A stretch of 64,000 nucleotides of DNA from positions 2,704,001 to 2,768,000 of the forward strand of contig NZ_CP019947.1 in assembly GCF_002025205.1 (NCBI RefSeq). Reading direction: 5' to 3'. Below are positions 51,400 through 63,199 of the stretch, one piece after another. Every line of letters begins with the position of its first letter. Positions within the stretch are counted from its first letter, which is position 1. Below the pieces are notes generated by a model. The model ran no database searches. It saw only the letters and a program-made list of their open reading frames with translations, and was not told the origin of the DNA. The position numbers were made by a program, and so were the translations under genes. The DNA comes from Pseudomonas sp. CC6-YY-74. GTDB lineage: Bacteria; Pseudomonadota; Gammaproteobacteria; Pseudomonadales; Pseudomonadaceae.

Positions 51400-52305
51400 T
51401 CAGGGACGCTCATCAACCTCTTCGGTCGGCACCGGTGGAATCAGATCTTCGACAGTCAGATCGAGCCATATCAGCGTCGCGTTGGAGATATAAATCGACG
51501 AATAAGTACCCACCAGCACCCCCACGAACAACGCGATGGCAAAGCCGAACAGATTATCGCCGCCAAAGACCAGCAAGGCACCAATCGCCAGCAATGTCGA
51601 GATCGACGTGGCCAGAGTGCGCAACAGGGTTTGCGTGGTAGAGATATTGATATTTTCGATCAAACTGGCCTTGCGCAGCACCCGGAAATTCTCGCGAACC
51701 CGATCGAATACCACGATGGTGTCATTCAACGAATAACCGATGATCGCCAGCAGCGCCGCCAGCACGGTCAGGTCGAAAGTGACCTGAAAGAACGACAGAA
51801 TGCCCAGGGTGACGATGACGTCATGCACCAGCGAGATGAACGCGCCCATGGAGAACTTCCACTGAAAGCGGAAGGCCAGATAGAGCATGACGCCGCCCAG
51901 CGCCAGGAGCATGCCCAGGCCGCCCTGGTCACGCAACTCCTCACCGACCTGCGGCCCGACGAACTCGACCTTCTTCACCTGGAGCTTGTCGCCCGCCTGC
52001 TGCAACACAGAGGCAACCTTATCCCCCAAGTCCGCATCATCGCCCTGCATCCGCACGACCACGTCGGTAGTTGCACCAAAGCTCTGCACCACGGCATTGC
52101 CATAACCGGCGTCCGCCAGGTTCTGGCGAATACTGCTGAGGTCCGCAGGCTGCTCATAAGCCAGCTCGATCTGCGTACCACCGGTAAAATCCAGACCGAA
52201 ATTCAGGCCTTTAACTACCAGACTACCCAGCGCAATAAAGGTCACGATCAGGGTGAGGACGAGCGCAATCTTGCGCACGCCCATGAAGTTGATTACACGA
52301 TTCAT
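51400..52305 (-). CDS. secF: Protein-export membrane protein SecF
   Basis: SecF pairs with SecD to drive proton-coupled late steps of Sec translocation. The 301-residue protein has six membrane helices, the periplasmic P1-like region (FVGPQVGEELRDQG) and the conserved GYSLNDTIVVFDRVREN motif. It follows secD by 9 bp and ends the queA-tgt-yajC-secD-secF group. Confidence 0.97.
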   Translation of the reverse strand: MNRVINFMGVRKIALVLTLIVTFIALGSLVVKGLNFGLDFTGGTQIELAYEQPADLSSIRQNLADAGYGNAVVQSFGATTDVVVRMQGDDADLGDKVASVLQQAGDKLQVKKVEFVGPQVGEELRDQGGLGMLLALGGVMLYLAFRFQWKFSMGAFISLVHDVIVTLGILSFFQVTFDLTVLAALLAIIGYSLNDTIVVFDRVRENFRVLRKASLIENINISTTQTLLRTLATSISTLLAIGALLVFGGDNLFGFAIALFVGVLVGTYSSIYISNATLIWLDLTVEDLIPPVPTEEVDERP

Positions 52306-52314
52306 CTCAGCCCC

Positions 52315-54183
52315 TCAAATCCACAACTTCTTCAGGTCACGCCCGCCGAAGCTCAGGTTGACCATGGCTCGCGTCACCAGGATAGCGGTGAACATCGAGG
52401 TGAGAATGCCCAGCGACAGTGTCACCGCGAAGCCCTTGACCGGACCGGTACCCATGGCGAAAAGAATCCCACCCACCAATAACGTGGTCAGGTTGCCGTC
52501 GATAATCGCCGAGTAAGCGCGGTCGAAGCCCTCATGAATGGCCCGTTGCACCGACATGCCATTGGCGATTTCCTCGCGAATCCGCGAGAAGATCAGCACG
52601 TTGGCATCCACCGCCATCCCCATGGTCAGTACGATACCGGCGATACCCGGCAACGTCAGGGTGGCACTCAGCAGCGACATCAGCGCCAGCAGCAGCACCA
52701 TGTTGAGGCCCAGGGCCAGGGTCGCCAACACACCAAAGAAGCGGTAGATGACGATGATGAACAGTGACACGAACAACATGCCCCAGAGCGCGGCATCAAC
52801 ACCCTTGGCAATGTTGTCGGCACCCAGGCTCGGGCCGATGGTGCGTTCTTCGGCGAAGTACATTGGCGCAGCCAAGCCACCGGCACGCAGCAACAACGCC
52901 AGTTCGGTCGACTCGCCCGGACCATCGAGGCCGGTAATCCGGAACTGGCTACCCAGTGGCGACTGAATAGTCGCCAGGCTGATGATCTTTTTCTCTTCGA
53001 CGAAATTCTGGACCGCGACTTCCTTTTCGACACCATCGACAACCTGGCGCAGGTAACGCACGGTCGGCTTCTGCTCGATAAAGATCACCGCCATGCTGCG
53101 CCCGACATTGCTGCGCGTCGCACGGTTCATCAACTCGCCGCCATGACCATCCAGACGGATGTTCACCTGCGGACTGCCATTCTCATCGAAGCTGGCCTGG
53201 GCGTCGGTTACCTGATCACCCGTGATGATCAGCTCACGCTCCAACTGAGCAGGCGGGCGACCCTCCTCACGGAATTCGAAGGCCTCGGTCGTGGTTCTCG
53301 ATGCATCGACATCGGCAGCCAGTCGAAACTCGAGGTTGGCCGTCTTGCCCAGAATGCGCTTGGCCTCGGCGGTGTCCTGCACACCGGGTAACTCAACCAC
53401 GATCCGGTTGGCACCCTGACGCTGAACCAGCGGCTCGGCCACGCCCAACTCATTGACCCGGTTACGCACGGTAGTCAGGTTCTGCTTGATCGAGTATTCG
53501 CGAATGTCCGCAAGCTTGGCCTGAGTCAGGCTCAAGCGCAGCACCTGCAAATCGCTACGCTCGACCGAACTCAATTCAAAATCGGAGAACTCCTTGCGAA
53601 TCAGGCTCTGGGCCTTCTCCAGAGTCGCCTCGTCGACGAAACCCAACTGAATCGCGCCGTTGAATTCGGGCAGGCTGCGATAGCGCACGCGCTCCTTGCG
53701 CAGCATGCTCTTGACCTCCCCCTCGTAGACCTTGCGCCGCGCGTCCAGCGCCTTGTCCATATCCACTTCCAGCAGGAAGTGCACACCACCGGACAAGTCC
53801 AGACCCAGCTTCATCGGCCCCGCACCCAGGTTGCGCAGCCAATCAGGGGTAGTCTGCGCGAGGTTCAAGGCAACCACGAACTCTTCGCCCAAGGTCTTGC
53901 GCACCACATCCTTGGCTGGCAGCTGATCGGCCTGCTTGGTCAACCGGAGCAGACCGGCACGGCCTTGCGCAGCCAGACTCGAAGCCTTGACCTCAATCCC
54001 TGCTGCCTGCAAGGCACGCGTGGCGCGCTCCAGATCAGCTTGCTCGACCTGCATCGCCGTACTGTTACCGCTGATCTGAATTGCCGGATCATCTGGATAC
54101 AGGTTGGGCGCGGAATAAAGAAAACCGATCGCCAGCACAGCCAGGATCAGCAGGTACTTCCAGAGGGGGAATTTGTTGAGCAT
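52315..54183 (-). CDS. secD: Protein-export membrane protein SecD
   Basis: SecD is the larger partner of SecF. The 622-residue protein begins MLNKFPLWKYLLILAV with membrane helix 1, followed by a large periplasmic domain (about 30-430; LGLDLSGGVHFLLEVD, RVNELGVAEPLVQRQG) and five further helices with GMAVDANVLIFSRIREE. It lies between yajC (62 bp) and secF (9 bp). Confidence 0.97.
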   Translation of the reverse strand: MLNKFPLWKYLLILAVLAIGFLYSAPNLYPDDPAIQISGNSTAMQVEQADLERATRALQAAGIEVKASSLAAQGRAGLLRLTKQADQLPAKDVVRKTLGEEFVVALNLAQTTPDWLRNLGAGPMKLGLDLSGGVHFLLEVDMDKALDARRKVYEGEVKSMLRKERVRYRSLPEFNGAIQLGFVDEATLEKAQSLIRKEFSDFELSSVERSDLQVLRLSLTQAKLADIREYSIKQNLTTVRNRVNELGVAEPLVQRQGANRIVVELPGVQDTAEAKRILGKTANLEFRLAADVDASRTTTEAFEFREEGRPPAQLERELIITGDQVTDAQASFDENGSPQVNIRLDGHGGELMNRATRSNVGRSMAVIFIEQKPTVRYLRQVVDGVEKEVAVQNFVEEKKIISLATIQSPLGSQFRITGLDGPGESTELALLLRAGGLAAPMYFAEERTIGPSLGADNIAKGVDAALWGMLFVSLFIIVIYRFFGVLATLALGLNMVLLLALMSLLSATLTLPGIAGIVLTMGMAVDANVLIFSRIREEIANGMSVQRAIHEGFDRAYSAIIDGNLTTLLVGGILFAMGTGPVKGFAVTLSLGILTSMFTAILVTRAMVNLSFGGRDLKKLWI

Positions 54184-54245
54184 GACGCCGCCCGTTATGA
54201 CGCGGGGCGCCTTAAGCGCCCCGTCGAATGGTAAGAGTGTGAAGC

Positions 54246-54578
54246 TTAAATAGCTTTCAACGTGCCCTTGGGCAGGGTCGCGGCGATGGCCACTTTCTGA
54301 ATCTTCAGCTCGACGGTGTCGGACACTTCCAGCACCACGAAGTCATCGCTGACCTTGGTCACCTTGCCGGCGATACCGCCGCTGGTCACGACTTCGTCAC
54401 CCTTCTGCAAGGAGCCGAGCAGGTTCTTGTGCTCTTTCGCACGCTTGGCCTGGGGACGCCAGATCATCAGATAGAAGATGACCAGAAAGCCGACCAGAAA
54501 CACCCATTCGAAACCAGAACCAACAGCACCCGTTGGGGCAGCGGCATCGGCAAATGCCGCAGGGATCAAAAAGCTCAT
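54246..54578 (-). CDS. yajC: Preprotein translocase accessory subunit YajC
   Basis: YajC is a small single-helix membrane protein bound to SecDF. The 110-residue protein has one membrane helix (about 24-40, VFLVGFLVIFYLMIWRP) followed by QAKRAKEHKNLLGSLQKGDEVVTSGGI, the family signature. It is 40 bp after tgt and upstream of secD. Confidence 0.96.
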   Translation of the reverse strand: MSFLIPAAFADAAAPTGAVGSGFEWVFLVGFLVIFYLMIWRPQAKRAKEHKNLLGSLQKGDEVVTSGGIAGKVTKVSDDFVVLEVSDTVELKIQKVAIAATLPKGTLKAI

Positions 54579-54618
54579 TTAACACTCCTGTTAGAAACTA
54601 CTCAAAAACGTTGATTTA

Positions 54619-56798
<2,180 letters not shown>

Positions 56799-56910
56799 GT
56801 TCGGAGGAGGTCATCTAGCAGGGCGGCAAAGCTTACCGGAAATAGTGCAATCTAGCCACGCAAGTGGATTGACCAAGGCCAATGGCATCCCTATACTTCG
56901 CCGCCATTGT

Positions 56911-56995
56911 GCCCCGATGGCGGAACCGGTAGACGCGGCGGATTCAAAATCCGTTTTCGAGAGAAGTGGGAGTTCGAGTCTCCCTCGGGGCACCA
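56911..56995 (+). tRNA. tRNA-Leu (anticodon CAA), CCA encoded
   Basis: An 85-nt tRNA with 7-bp acceptor stem GCCCCGA / TCGGGGC, discriminator A and encoded CCA (56993-56995). The anticodon loop TTCAAAA on a 5-bp stem gives CAA, reading UUG. The long variable arm (TTTTCGAGAGAAGTGGGA region) and AGTTCGAGTCT T-arm are those of a class II leucine tRNA. An intrinsic terminator follows at 57040. Confidence 0.95.
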
Positions 56996-57472
56996 TACAA
57001 ACATCTCAGGACGTATCGAAACGACCTGAAACCCTAGAGAACCGGCCATCTGAGCCGGTTTTTTATTGCCTACGGCTCCCCCGTTCGTCCTGGCGAGCCC
57101 GCCGGAATAAGCATAGATCCGAGAGTAGATTGAGTTCGGCCTAATAAGCCACTCTCACCGGCGGCGATTCAAACAACGGTTTGTGGTGCACACTAACGCA
57201 CCGGCGAGCACCGCCAAAACGCTTGTACAGCAGCCCATAAATTTGCCTAATCACCCCGGAAACACAGGCCCGGCGGGGGTTGGTATTTGCCTTTTAGTTA
57301 GCGTAGAGTGCTTTCCACTGTGTTTGCATGGGTCGCCGTAATTCGTGGCCTGGTGCAGTAGATCGTCCAGATCCGCTACATCCCGTTCGACGTCGCATTA
57401 CTCCTTGCAACCAGTCTCAGCCCTCTATCGAGTAGAGGCTGTCATTAACCATGGTTTCAAGGATATTCAGAC
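56996..57472 (+). other. Region between tRNA-Leu and the cold-shock gene, with long csp leader
   Basis: This holds the tRNA terminator (57040-57065) and then about 400 bp without a gene. A possible promoter is TTGGTA (57280-57285) and TAGAGT (57304-57309), 18 bp apart. It would give a 5' untranslated leader of about 160 nt, containing a hairpin (CCTCTATCGAGTAGAGG, near 57422-57438). Long structured leaders are a feature of cspA-type genes. No integrase or attachment-site repeat was seen next to the tRNA. Confidence 0.55.
57040..57065 (+). terminator. Intrinsic terminator after tRNA-Leu
   Basis: AACCGGC-CATCTGA-GCCGGTT followed by TTTT. The stem is a perfect 7 bp. It lies 45 bp after the tRNA. 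Confidence 0.88.
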
Positions 57473-57685
57473 ATGTCGAATCGTCAGAGCGGTACCGTTA
57501 AGTGGTTTAACGACGAGAAGGGTTTTGGCTTCATCACGCCAGAAAGCGGTCCGGATCTTTTCGTGCACTTTCGCGCGATCGAGGGCAACGGCTTCAAGAG
57601 CCTGAAAGAAGGCCAGAAAGTCAGCTTCGTTGCCGTACAAGGCCAAAAAGGCATGCAGGCCGACCAGGTTCAAGTCCAGGAATAA
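57473..57685 (+). CDS. Cold-shock domain protein (CspA family)
   Basis: This 70-residue CSD protein binds single-stranded RNA and DNA. RNP1 (KGFGFI) and RNP2 (LFVHF) are intact, in the frame [19 protein letters not shown]. The ATG has AAGGA 10 nt upstream, after a leader of about 160 nt, and a strong terminator follows the stop. It resembles the CapB/CspD-like short proteins of pseudomonads; whether it is cold-induced cannot be told from sequence alone. Confidence 0.95.
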   Translation: MSNRQSGTVKWFNDEKGFGFITPESGPDLFVHFRAIEGNGFKSLKEGQKVSFVAVQGQKGMQADQVQVQE

Positions 57686-57701
57686 CCCTGCTGCTTTGAA
57701 G

Positions 57702-57732
57702 AACCCCTGATGGTAACGTCGGGGGTTTTTTA
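57702..57732 (+). terminator. Intrinsic terminator of the cold-shock gene
   Basis: AACCCCTGA and TCGGGGGTT pair (one G-T) around TGGTAACG and are followed by TTTT. It lies 16 bp after the stop codon. Confidence 0.88.
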
Positions 57733-57795
57733 TGCTCCCGAATACCGTAAATCGCACCCTCAAGACCTAGCGCCTTATTGCATATCGAGCCCAAC

Positions 57796-58296
57796 ATGCC
57801 CAAACACCTGCTGCGCCCGCAGGGTGATTTTCCCTCTGCAGGATTGATTCGCCGCCTGGCCGCCGTGTTCTATGACTTGCTGTTGTGCCTGGCCCTGCTG
57901 ATCGTCGTGACCTTTGCCTACAAGCTGATTCTGATGGGCTTCTACGGCGAAGCGCAGCTCAAACAGCTCTCCGATGCCGGCGCACTGGATGGCGACCCCG
58001 TACTGTCCACCCTGCTGGTACTCAGCCTGTTTGGCTTCTTCAGCAAATTCTGGACCCACAGCGGCCAGACGCTGGGCATGCAGGTCTGGGGCATCCGCAT
58101 CCAGAACGTCGACGGCACGGCCATCAGTCTATGGCAGGCACTGCTGCGTTTTCTGGTCGCCTTTGCTTCCTGGCTGTGCCTGGGCCTGGGGTTTTTCTGG
58201 GTACTCTGGGACAAGGACAAGCGCAGCTGGCATGACATCTATTCCGACAGCAGCACCGTACAACTGCCGAAGAATACTCACCAAGACAAGCGCTAA
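57796..58296 (+). CDS. RDD-family membrane protein
   Basis: This 166-residue protein with three or four membrane helices belongs to the RDD family, but the Arg-Asp-Asp signature is altered (AGLIRRLAAVFYDLLLC; later GQTLGMQVWGIRIQNVDG and WDKDKRSWHDIYSDS). Function is unknown; some RDD proteins are transporters. ATG at 57796 was chosen over an upstream TTG. It is convergent with lptG, with a shared terminator. Confidence 0.85.
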   Translation: MPKHLLRPQGDFPSAGLIRRLAAVFYDLLLCLALLIVVTFAYKLILMGFYGEAQLKQLSDAGALDGDPVLSTLLVLSLFGFFSKFWTHSGQTLGMQVWGIRIQNVDGTAISLWQALLRFLVAFASWLCLGLGFFWVLWDKDKRSWHDIYSDSSTVQLPKNTHQDKR

Positions 58297-58310
58297 AATC
58301 TGCACACGAA

Positions 58311-58336
58311 AAAGCCGGCTAACTGCCGGCTTTTTT
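58311..58336. terminator. Bidirectional terminator between the RDD gene and lptG
   Basis: AAAGCCGGC-TAACT-GCCGGCTTTTTT has a 9-bp perfect stem, flanked by an A-run at its left (58309-58313) and T-run at its right. It serves the plus-strand RDD gene and could serve lptG on the other strand. Confidence 0.85.
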
Positions 58337-58350
58337 ATCGATTGCAGAAG

Positions 58351-59412
58351 CTATCCAGCGCGACGCAACAGCCAGACACCGGCCAAGGCGCAGAACCCCG
58401 CGGGAATCAACACGGCAAACAGTGGCGAGAAACCGAACACCAGGCTGGAAGGCCCGAGCAGGTCCTGGGCGATGCGGAACACGAAGCCCACGACCACGCC
58501 GGTGAAGACCCGCTGACCCAAGGTCACCGAGCGCAATGGACCGAAGACGAAGGAGATCGCCAGTAACACCAGCGCGGCCGTCACCACCGGCTGCAAGATC
58601 TTGCTCCAGAACGCCAGCCAATACTGACCATTATTCAATCCCTGCTCGGCCAGGTAATGGATATAGCGCCACAACCCAGTTACCGACAATGCATCAGGCT
58701 CCAGTACCACGGTACCGAGCAGTTGCGGATTCAACTCGACATCCCAGCGTTCATTCGGGGCTTTTACCACCTCAGTGCTGCGCTCACCGAAATGCGTGGT
58801 CGCCACATTCTCCAGTTGCCAGTGATCGCCCTGATACTGCGCGCGCCGGGCGAAGCTGGAAGACAGCATGTGGCGCTGATCATCGAAGCGGTAACGGGTC
58901 ACACCGAACAAGACGCCATCGGGCTGCACCGCATTGATGTGCACGAACTCGTCACCCTGGCGATGCCACAGACCACGCCTGGAGCTCTGCGCCTCGCCAC
59001 CGCCCATAGCCATAGCGCGATCGGCCTGGGCCTGGTTTTCGCCCCAGGGCGCCAGGTACTCGCCGATCAGAATACCGGCCAACATCAACACCAGCATCGG
59101 CTTCATCACCGCCCAGACGATGCGCCCGATCGAAACCCCGGCGGCGCGCATGATGGTCAGCTCGCTGTTGCTGGCCAGGCTGCCCAGCCCGATCAGACAA
59201 CCGATCAAGGCCGCCATCGGCAGCATCTCGTAAACGCGCCGCGGCAGGGTCAAAAAGACGTACCAGGCGGCTTCCGGCAAACCGTAACCACCCTCGACAT
59301 CGCCCATCTCATCGATAAAGGCGAACAGCAAGGCCAGCCCGACGAGGACGCCCAATACGGTGAGAATCGCGAAAAATACCTGGGTGCCGATGTAGCGATC
59401 CAATCTAAGCAT
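58351..59412 (-). CDS. lptG: Lipopolysaccharide export permease LptG
   Basis: LptG and LptF form the inner-membrane permease that extracts LPS for transport to the outer membrane with the ATPase LptB. The 353-residue protein has three membrane helices at each end and a central periplasmic beta-jellyroll domain. It starts at MLRLDRYIGTQVFFAIL, overlapping lptF by 8 bp. An upstream in-frame GTG is unlikely. Confidence 0.95.
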   Translation of the reverse strand: MLRLDRYIGTQVFFAILTVLGVLVGLALLFAFIDEMGDVEGGYGLPEAAWYVFLTLPRRVYEMLPMAALIGCLIGLGSLASNSELTIMRAAGVSIGRIVWAVMKPMLVLMLAGILIGEYLAPWGENQAQADRAMAMGGGEAQSSRRGLWHRQGDEFVHINAVQPDGVLFGVTRYRFDDQRHMLSSSFARRAQYQGDHWQLENVATTHFGERSTEVVKAPNERWDVELNPQLLGTVVLEPDALSVTGLWRYIHYLAEQGLNNGQYWLAFWSKILQPVVTAALVLLAISFVFGPLRSVTLGQRVFTGVVVGFVFRIAQDLLGPSSLVFGFSPLFAVLIPAGFCALAGVWLLRRAG

Positions 59413-60535
59413 GAGCCACCTCCGACCCGGCACGGCGACTCGCCCACTTCAGGCGCAACGGTTCCCAATAAAGCAGCACAAGACCAATCAACAGAAATAC
59501 TCCATGCACCCACCACAAACCTAACGCCTGAGGGATTCGCCCTTTATCCAGAGCGCTGCGCGCAGCGATCAACAGCGCCAGGTAAGTCATATACAAGAGG
59601 ATTGCCGGCAGTAGCTTGAGAAAGCGCCCTTGCCGTGGATTGACCCGCGACAGCGGCACCGCCAGCAGGGTCACGATGAACACCAGCAGCGGCAGCGACA
59701 GACGCCACTGCAACTCGGACTGGAAGCGCGGATTGTCACTGCCGATCAACTCAGCGGTCGACACGGCCTCACGCTCACTGATCTCGCCACTGACCGATGG
59801 CTTGGGTAACAGCACGCCATAGGTGTCGTACTGAATCGCCCGGTAGTCGGCCTGACCTGGATTGCCGTCGTAACGGTAACCGTTCTGCAGAATCAGATAG
59901 CGACTGCCATCGGCCTGAATCTCCTGCCGCCCGCTTTCCGCTACCAGCACGGTGATCCCGCGCTCCTTGTCGCCCCCACTAGAAAAACGCTTCTCGGAGA
60001 TGAAGATACCGGCCAACTCAGCGCGATCTGCCGACAACTCCTTGGTATAGGTCACCCGCGAACCATCCTTCATGGCCTGGAAACGCCCGGGCACCAGGGT
60101 ATCGAACTCGGTCAGGGCATCCTGCTCATTGAGAATTTTCGCCACCTGCGCCACACCCTGCGGCGCCAAGCCCATGCTCAACCAGGCCACCAACAGGGCC
60201 ACCAACAAGGCCGGCGCCATGGTGTAGACCAGCAAACGTTGCTGACTCATACCCGTGGCCGAGAGCACCGTCATCTCGCTGTCGAGATAGAGCCGGCCGT
60301 AGGCCATCAGGATGCCGAGGAAGAGCCCCAACGGCAGGATCAGCTGCAGGAATCCCGGCAGGCGAAAGCCCATGATCATGAACAACACACCCGGATCCAG
60401 CAATCCCTGAGCCGCCTGCGCCAGGTACTTGATGAAACGGCCACTCATTATGATTACCAGGAGCACGGCACTCATCGCACTCAAGGTAACCAGGACTTCA
60501 CGAGACAAATAACGGAACACGATCAAACCAGACAC
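59405..60535 (-). CDS. lptF: Lipopolysaccharide export permease LptF
   Basis: LptF is the partner of LptG, with the same six-helix plus jellyroll architecture (N-terminal VFRYLSREVLVTLSAMSAVL; periplasmic domain about 125-260). 376 residues from a GTG at 60535; homologues begin at MIVFRYLSREVL, so the TTG encoding residue 4 (60526) is also a candidate start. It is divergent from pepA and coupled to lptG by overlap. Confidence 0.95.
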   Translation of the reverse strand: MSGLIVFRYLSREVLVTLSAMSAVLLVIIMSGRFIKYLAQAAQGLLDPGVLFMIMGFRLPGFLQLILPLGLFLGILMAYGRLYLDSEMTVLSATGMSQQRLLVYTMAPALLVALLVAWLSMGLAPQGVAQVAKILNEQDALTEFDTLVPGRFQAMKDGSRVTYTKELSADRAELAGIFISEKRFSSGGDKERGITVLVAESGRQEIQADGSRYLILQNGYRYDGNPGQADYRAIQYDTYGVLLPKPSVSGEISEREAVSTAELIGSDNPRFQSELQWRLSLPLLVFIVTLLAVPLSRVNPRQGRFLKLLPAILLYMTYLALLIAARSALDKGRIPQALGLWWVHGVFLLIGLVLLYWEPLRLKWASRRAGSEVAHA

Positions 60536-60621
60536 TCCAGGGTTGTCAGGCTCAGGCGGCTACGATCACACTAGCCGCACTGTTTGCCGGTTCGCATACA
60601 GACGAACCATCGAAAAAATAA

Positions 60622-62160
<1,539 letters not shown>

Positions 62161-62235
62161 TGACGAGTATTGCAGGAGCGGCCGAGCGCTTTTCGCCTCT
62201 GCCGCGCCTGCAGCCGCCCACATAACGAAACCACC

Positions 62236-62655
62236 ATGCCCCGAATAGAATTTTATGTATTGTCCTCCGCCGCCCCGGCAGACCGCCTGCGGGCCGCCTG
62301 CCAACTGGCGATGAAAGCCTGGCGCCATGGCCTGCCGGTGTTTCTGCGCGGTTGCGATACAGAGCAATGCACGCAGCTCGACGAACTTCTTTGGCGTTTC
62401 AAGGCCGAAGCATTCGTACCGCACAATTTGCACCAGGACGACCCGCAAGCGCCGGTGGTGATTGGCCTGGATGAAGAGCCGAACACCCAGCAAGGCGTGC
62501 TGATCAACCTCAACCCGACCCTTTCGCCCTTTGTCGAACGCTTCAGCCGGGTGATCGAGATCGTCAACCAACAACCCGATCTATTGACCGCCTGCCGGGA
62601 AAATTTCCGCAGCTACCGCCAGCGCGGCTATGATCCGAAACGAGTCGAACTTTAA
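62236..62655 (+). CDS. holC: DNA polymerase III subunit chi (HolC)
   Basis: HolC connects the clamp-loader with SSB through psi. The 139-residue protein starts MPRIEFYVLSSAAPADRL and has ACQLAMKAWRHGLPV and DELLWRFKAEAFVPHNL, typical of chi. It lies between pepA and a small gene, followed by valS, as in other pseudomonads. Confidence 0.95.
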   Translation: MPRIEFYVLSSAAPADRLRAACQLAMKAWRHGLPVFLRGCDTEQCTQLDELLWRFKAEAFVPHNLHQDDPQAPVVIGLDEEPNTQQGVLINLNPTLSPFVERFSRVIEIVNQQPDLLTACRENFRSYRQRGYDPKRVEL

Positions 62656-62665
62656 GTTCTGCACC

Positions 62666-63055
62666 ATGGACACGCCAAAACCACCGCAAAAACCCACCCA
62701 CCTGCTGGACGACCTCGAGTCGATCCGCCAGCTGCTGGGCGACGAAAACCTCGATCCGCCACTGCTGACCGACACGATCGATCCGGACAGCATCCCCCTG
62801 CTCTCGGACATCGTCACCCCGCCGCCCGCACCAGTCGCCGAGCCCGCTCCGCAGCCGCAGGCCGCGACCCTGCACAGCAGCATCGAGCAAACCTTCAGCC
62901 GCGACAGCGACATGAACCGCCTGGATAACGAACTGCGCGCCGCCGCCGAGCTGATTCTGCAGGATGTAATCGACGACTTCGTGCCGCAGATCGAGGCCGA
63001 GCTCAAGCGCCGCCTGCAAGCCCGTCTGAGTCGCCTGCTGCCGCCGCGTAAATAG
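62666..63055 (+). CDS. Conserved hypothetical protein between holC and valS
   Basis: This 129-residue protein starts MDTPKPPQKPTHLLDDLESI, 10 bp after holC. The first 85 residues are acidic and proline-rich, probably disordered (DPPLLTDTIDPDSIPLLSD; PPPAPVAEPAPQPQA). The C-terminal 50 form a helical segment (LDNELRAAAELILQDVIDDFVPQIEAELKRRLQARLSRLL). I recognise no domain. The conserved location suggests a replisome or translation connection, but that is guesswork. Confidence 0.82.
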   Translation: MDTPKPPQKPTHLLDDLESIRQLLGDENLDPPLLTDTIDPDSIPLLSDIVTPPPAPVAEPAPQPQAATLHSSIEQTFSRDSDMNRLDNELRAAAELILQDVIDDFVPQIEAELKRRLQARLSRLLPPRK

Positions 63056-63068
63056 AAAATCACCTGCA

Positions 63069-63087
63069 GCCCGGATGCAATCCGGGC
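63069..63087. repeat. Short palindrome between the hypothetical gene and valS
   Basis: GCCCGGAT-GCA-ATCCGGGC is a perfect 8-bp stem with 3-nt loop, 13 bp after the upstream stop. No T-run follows. A related partial sequence occurs near 10148 (GCCCGGATGTACTCCGGGG). It looks like a Pseudomonas REP-type half element and probably stabilises the upstream mRNA. Confidence 0.5.
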
Positions 63088-63199
63088 AGGCTTGACCCGC
63101 CCCGTCAGTCAGCCGCCCCTCGCCGGCCTTACGCCTCAAGTGCCAGCCCGCTATACTTGTCGGCTTTTCCGATCAGCCGTCATAAGGGTCCCGCCGCGC

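Noticed and set aside
56911..57472. Integration site of a genomic island at tRNA-Leu
   Set aside because: No integrase gene, no duplicated tRNA 3' end and no compositional shift were seen downstream; the next genes are core genes.
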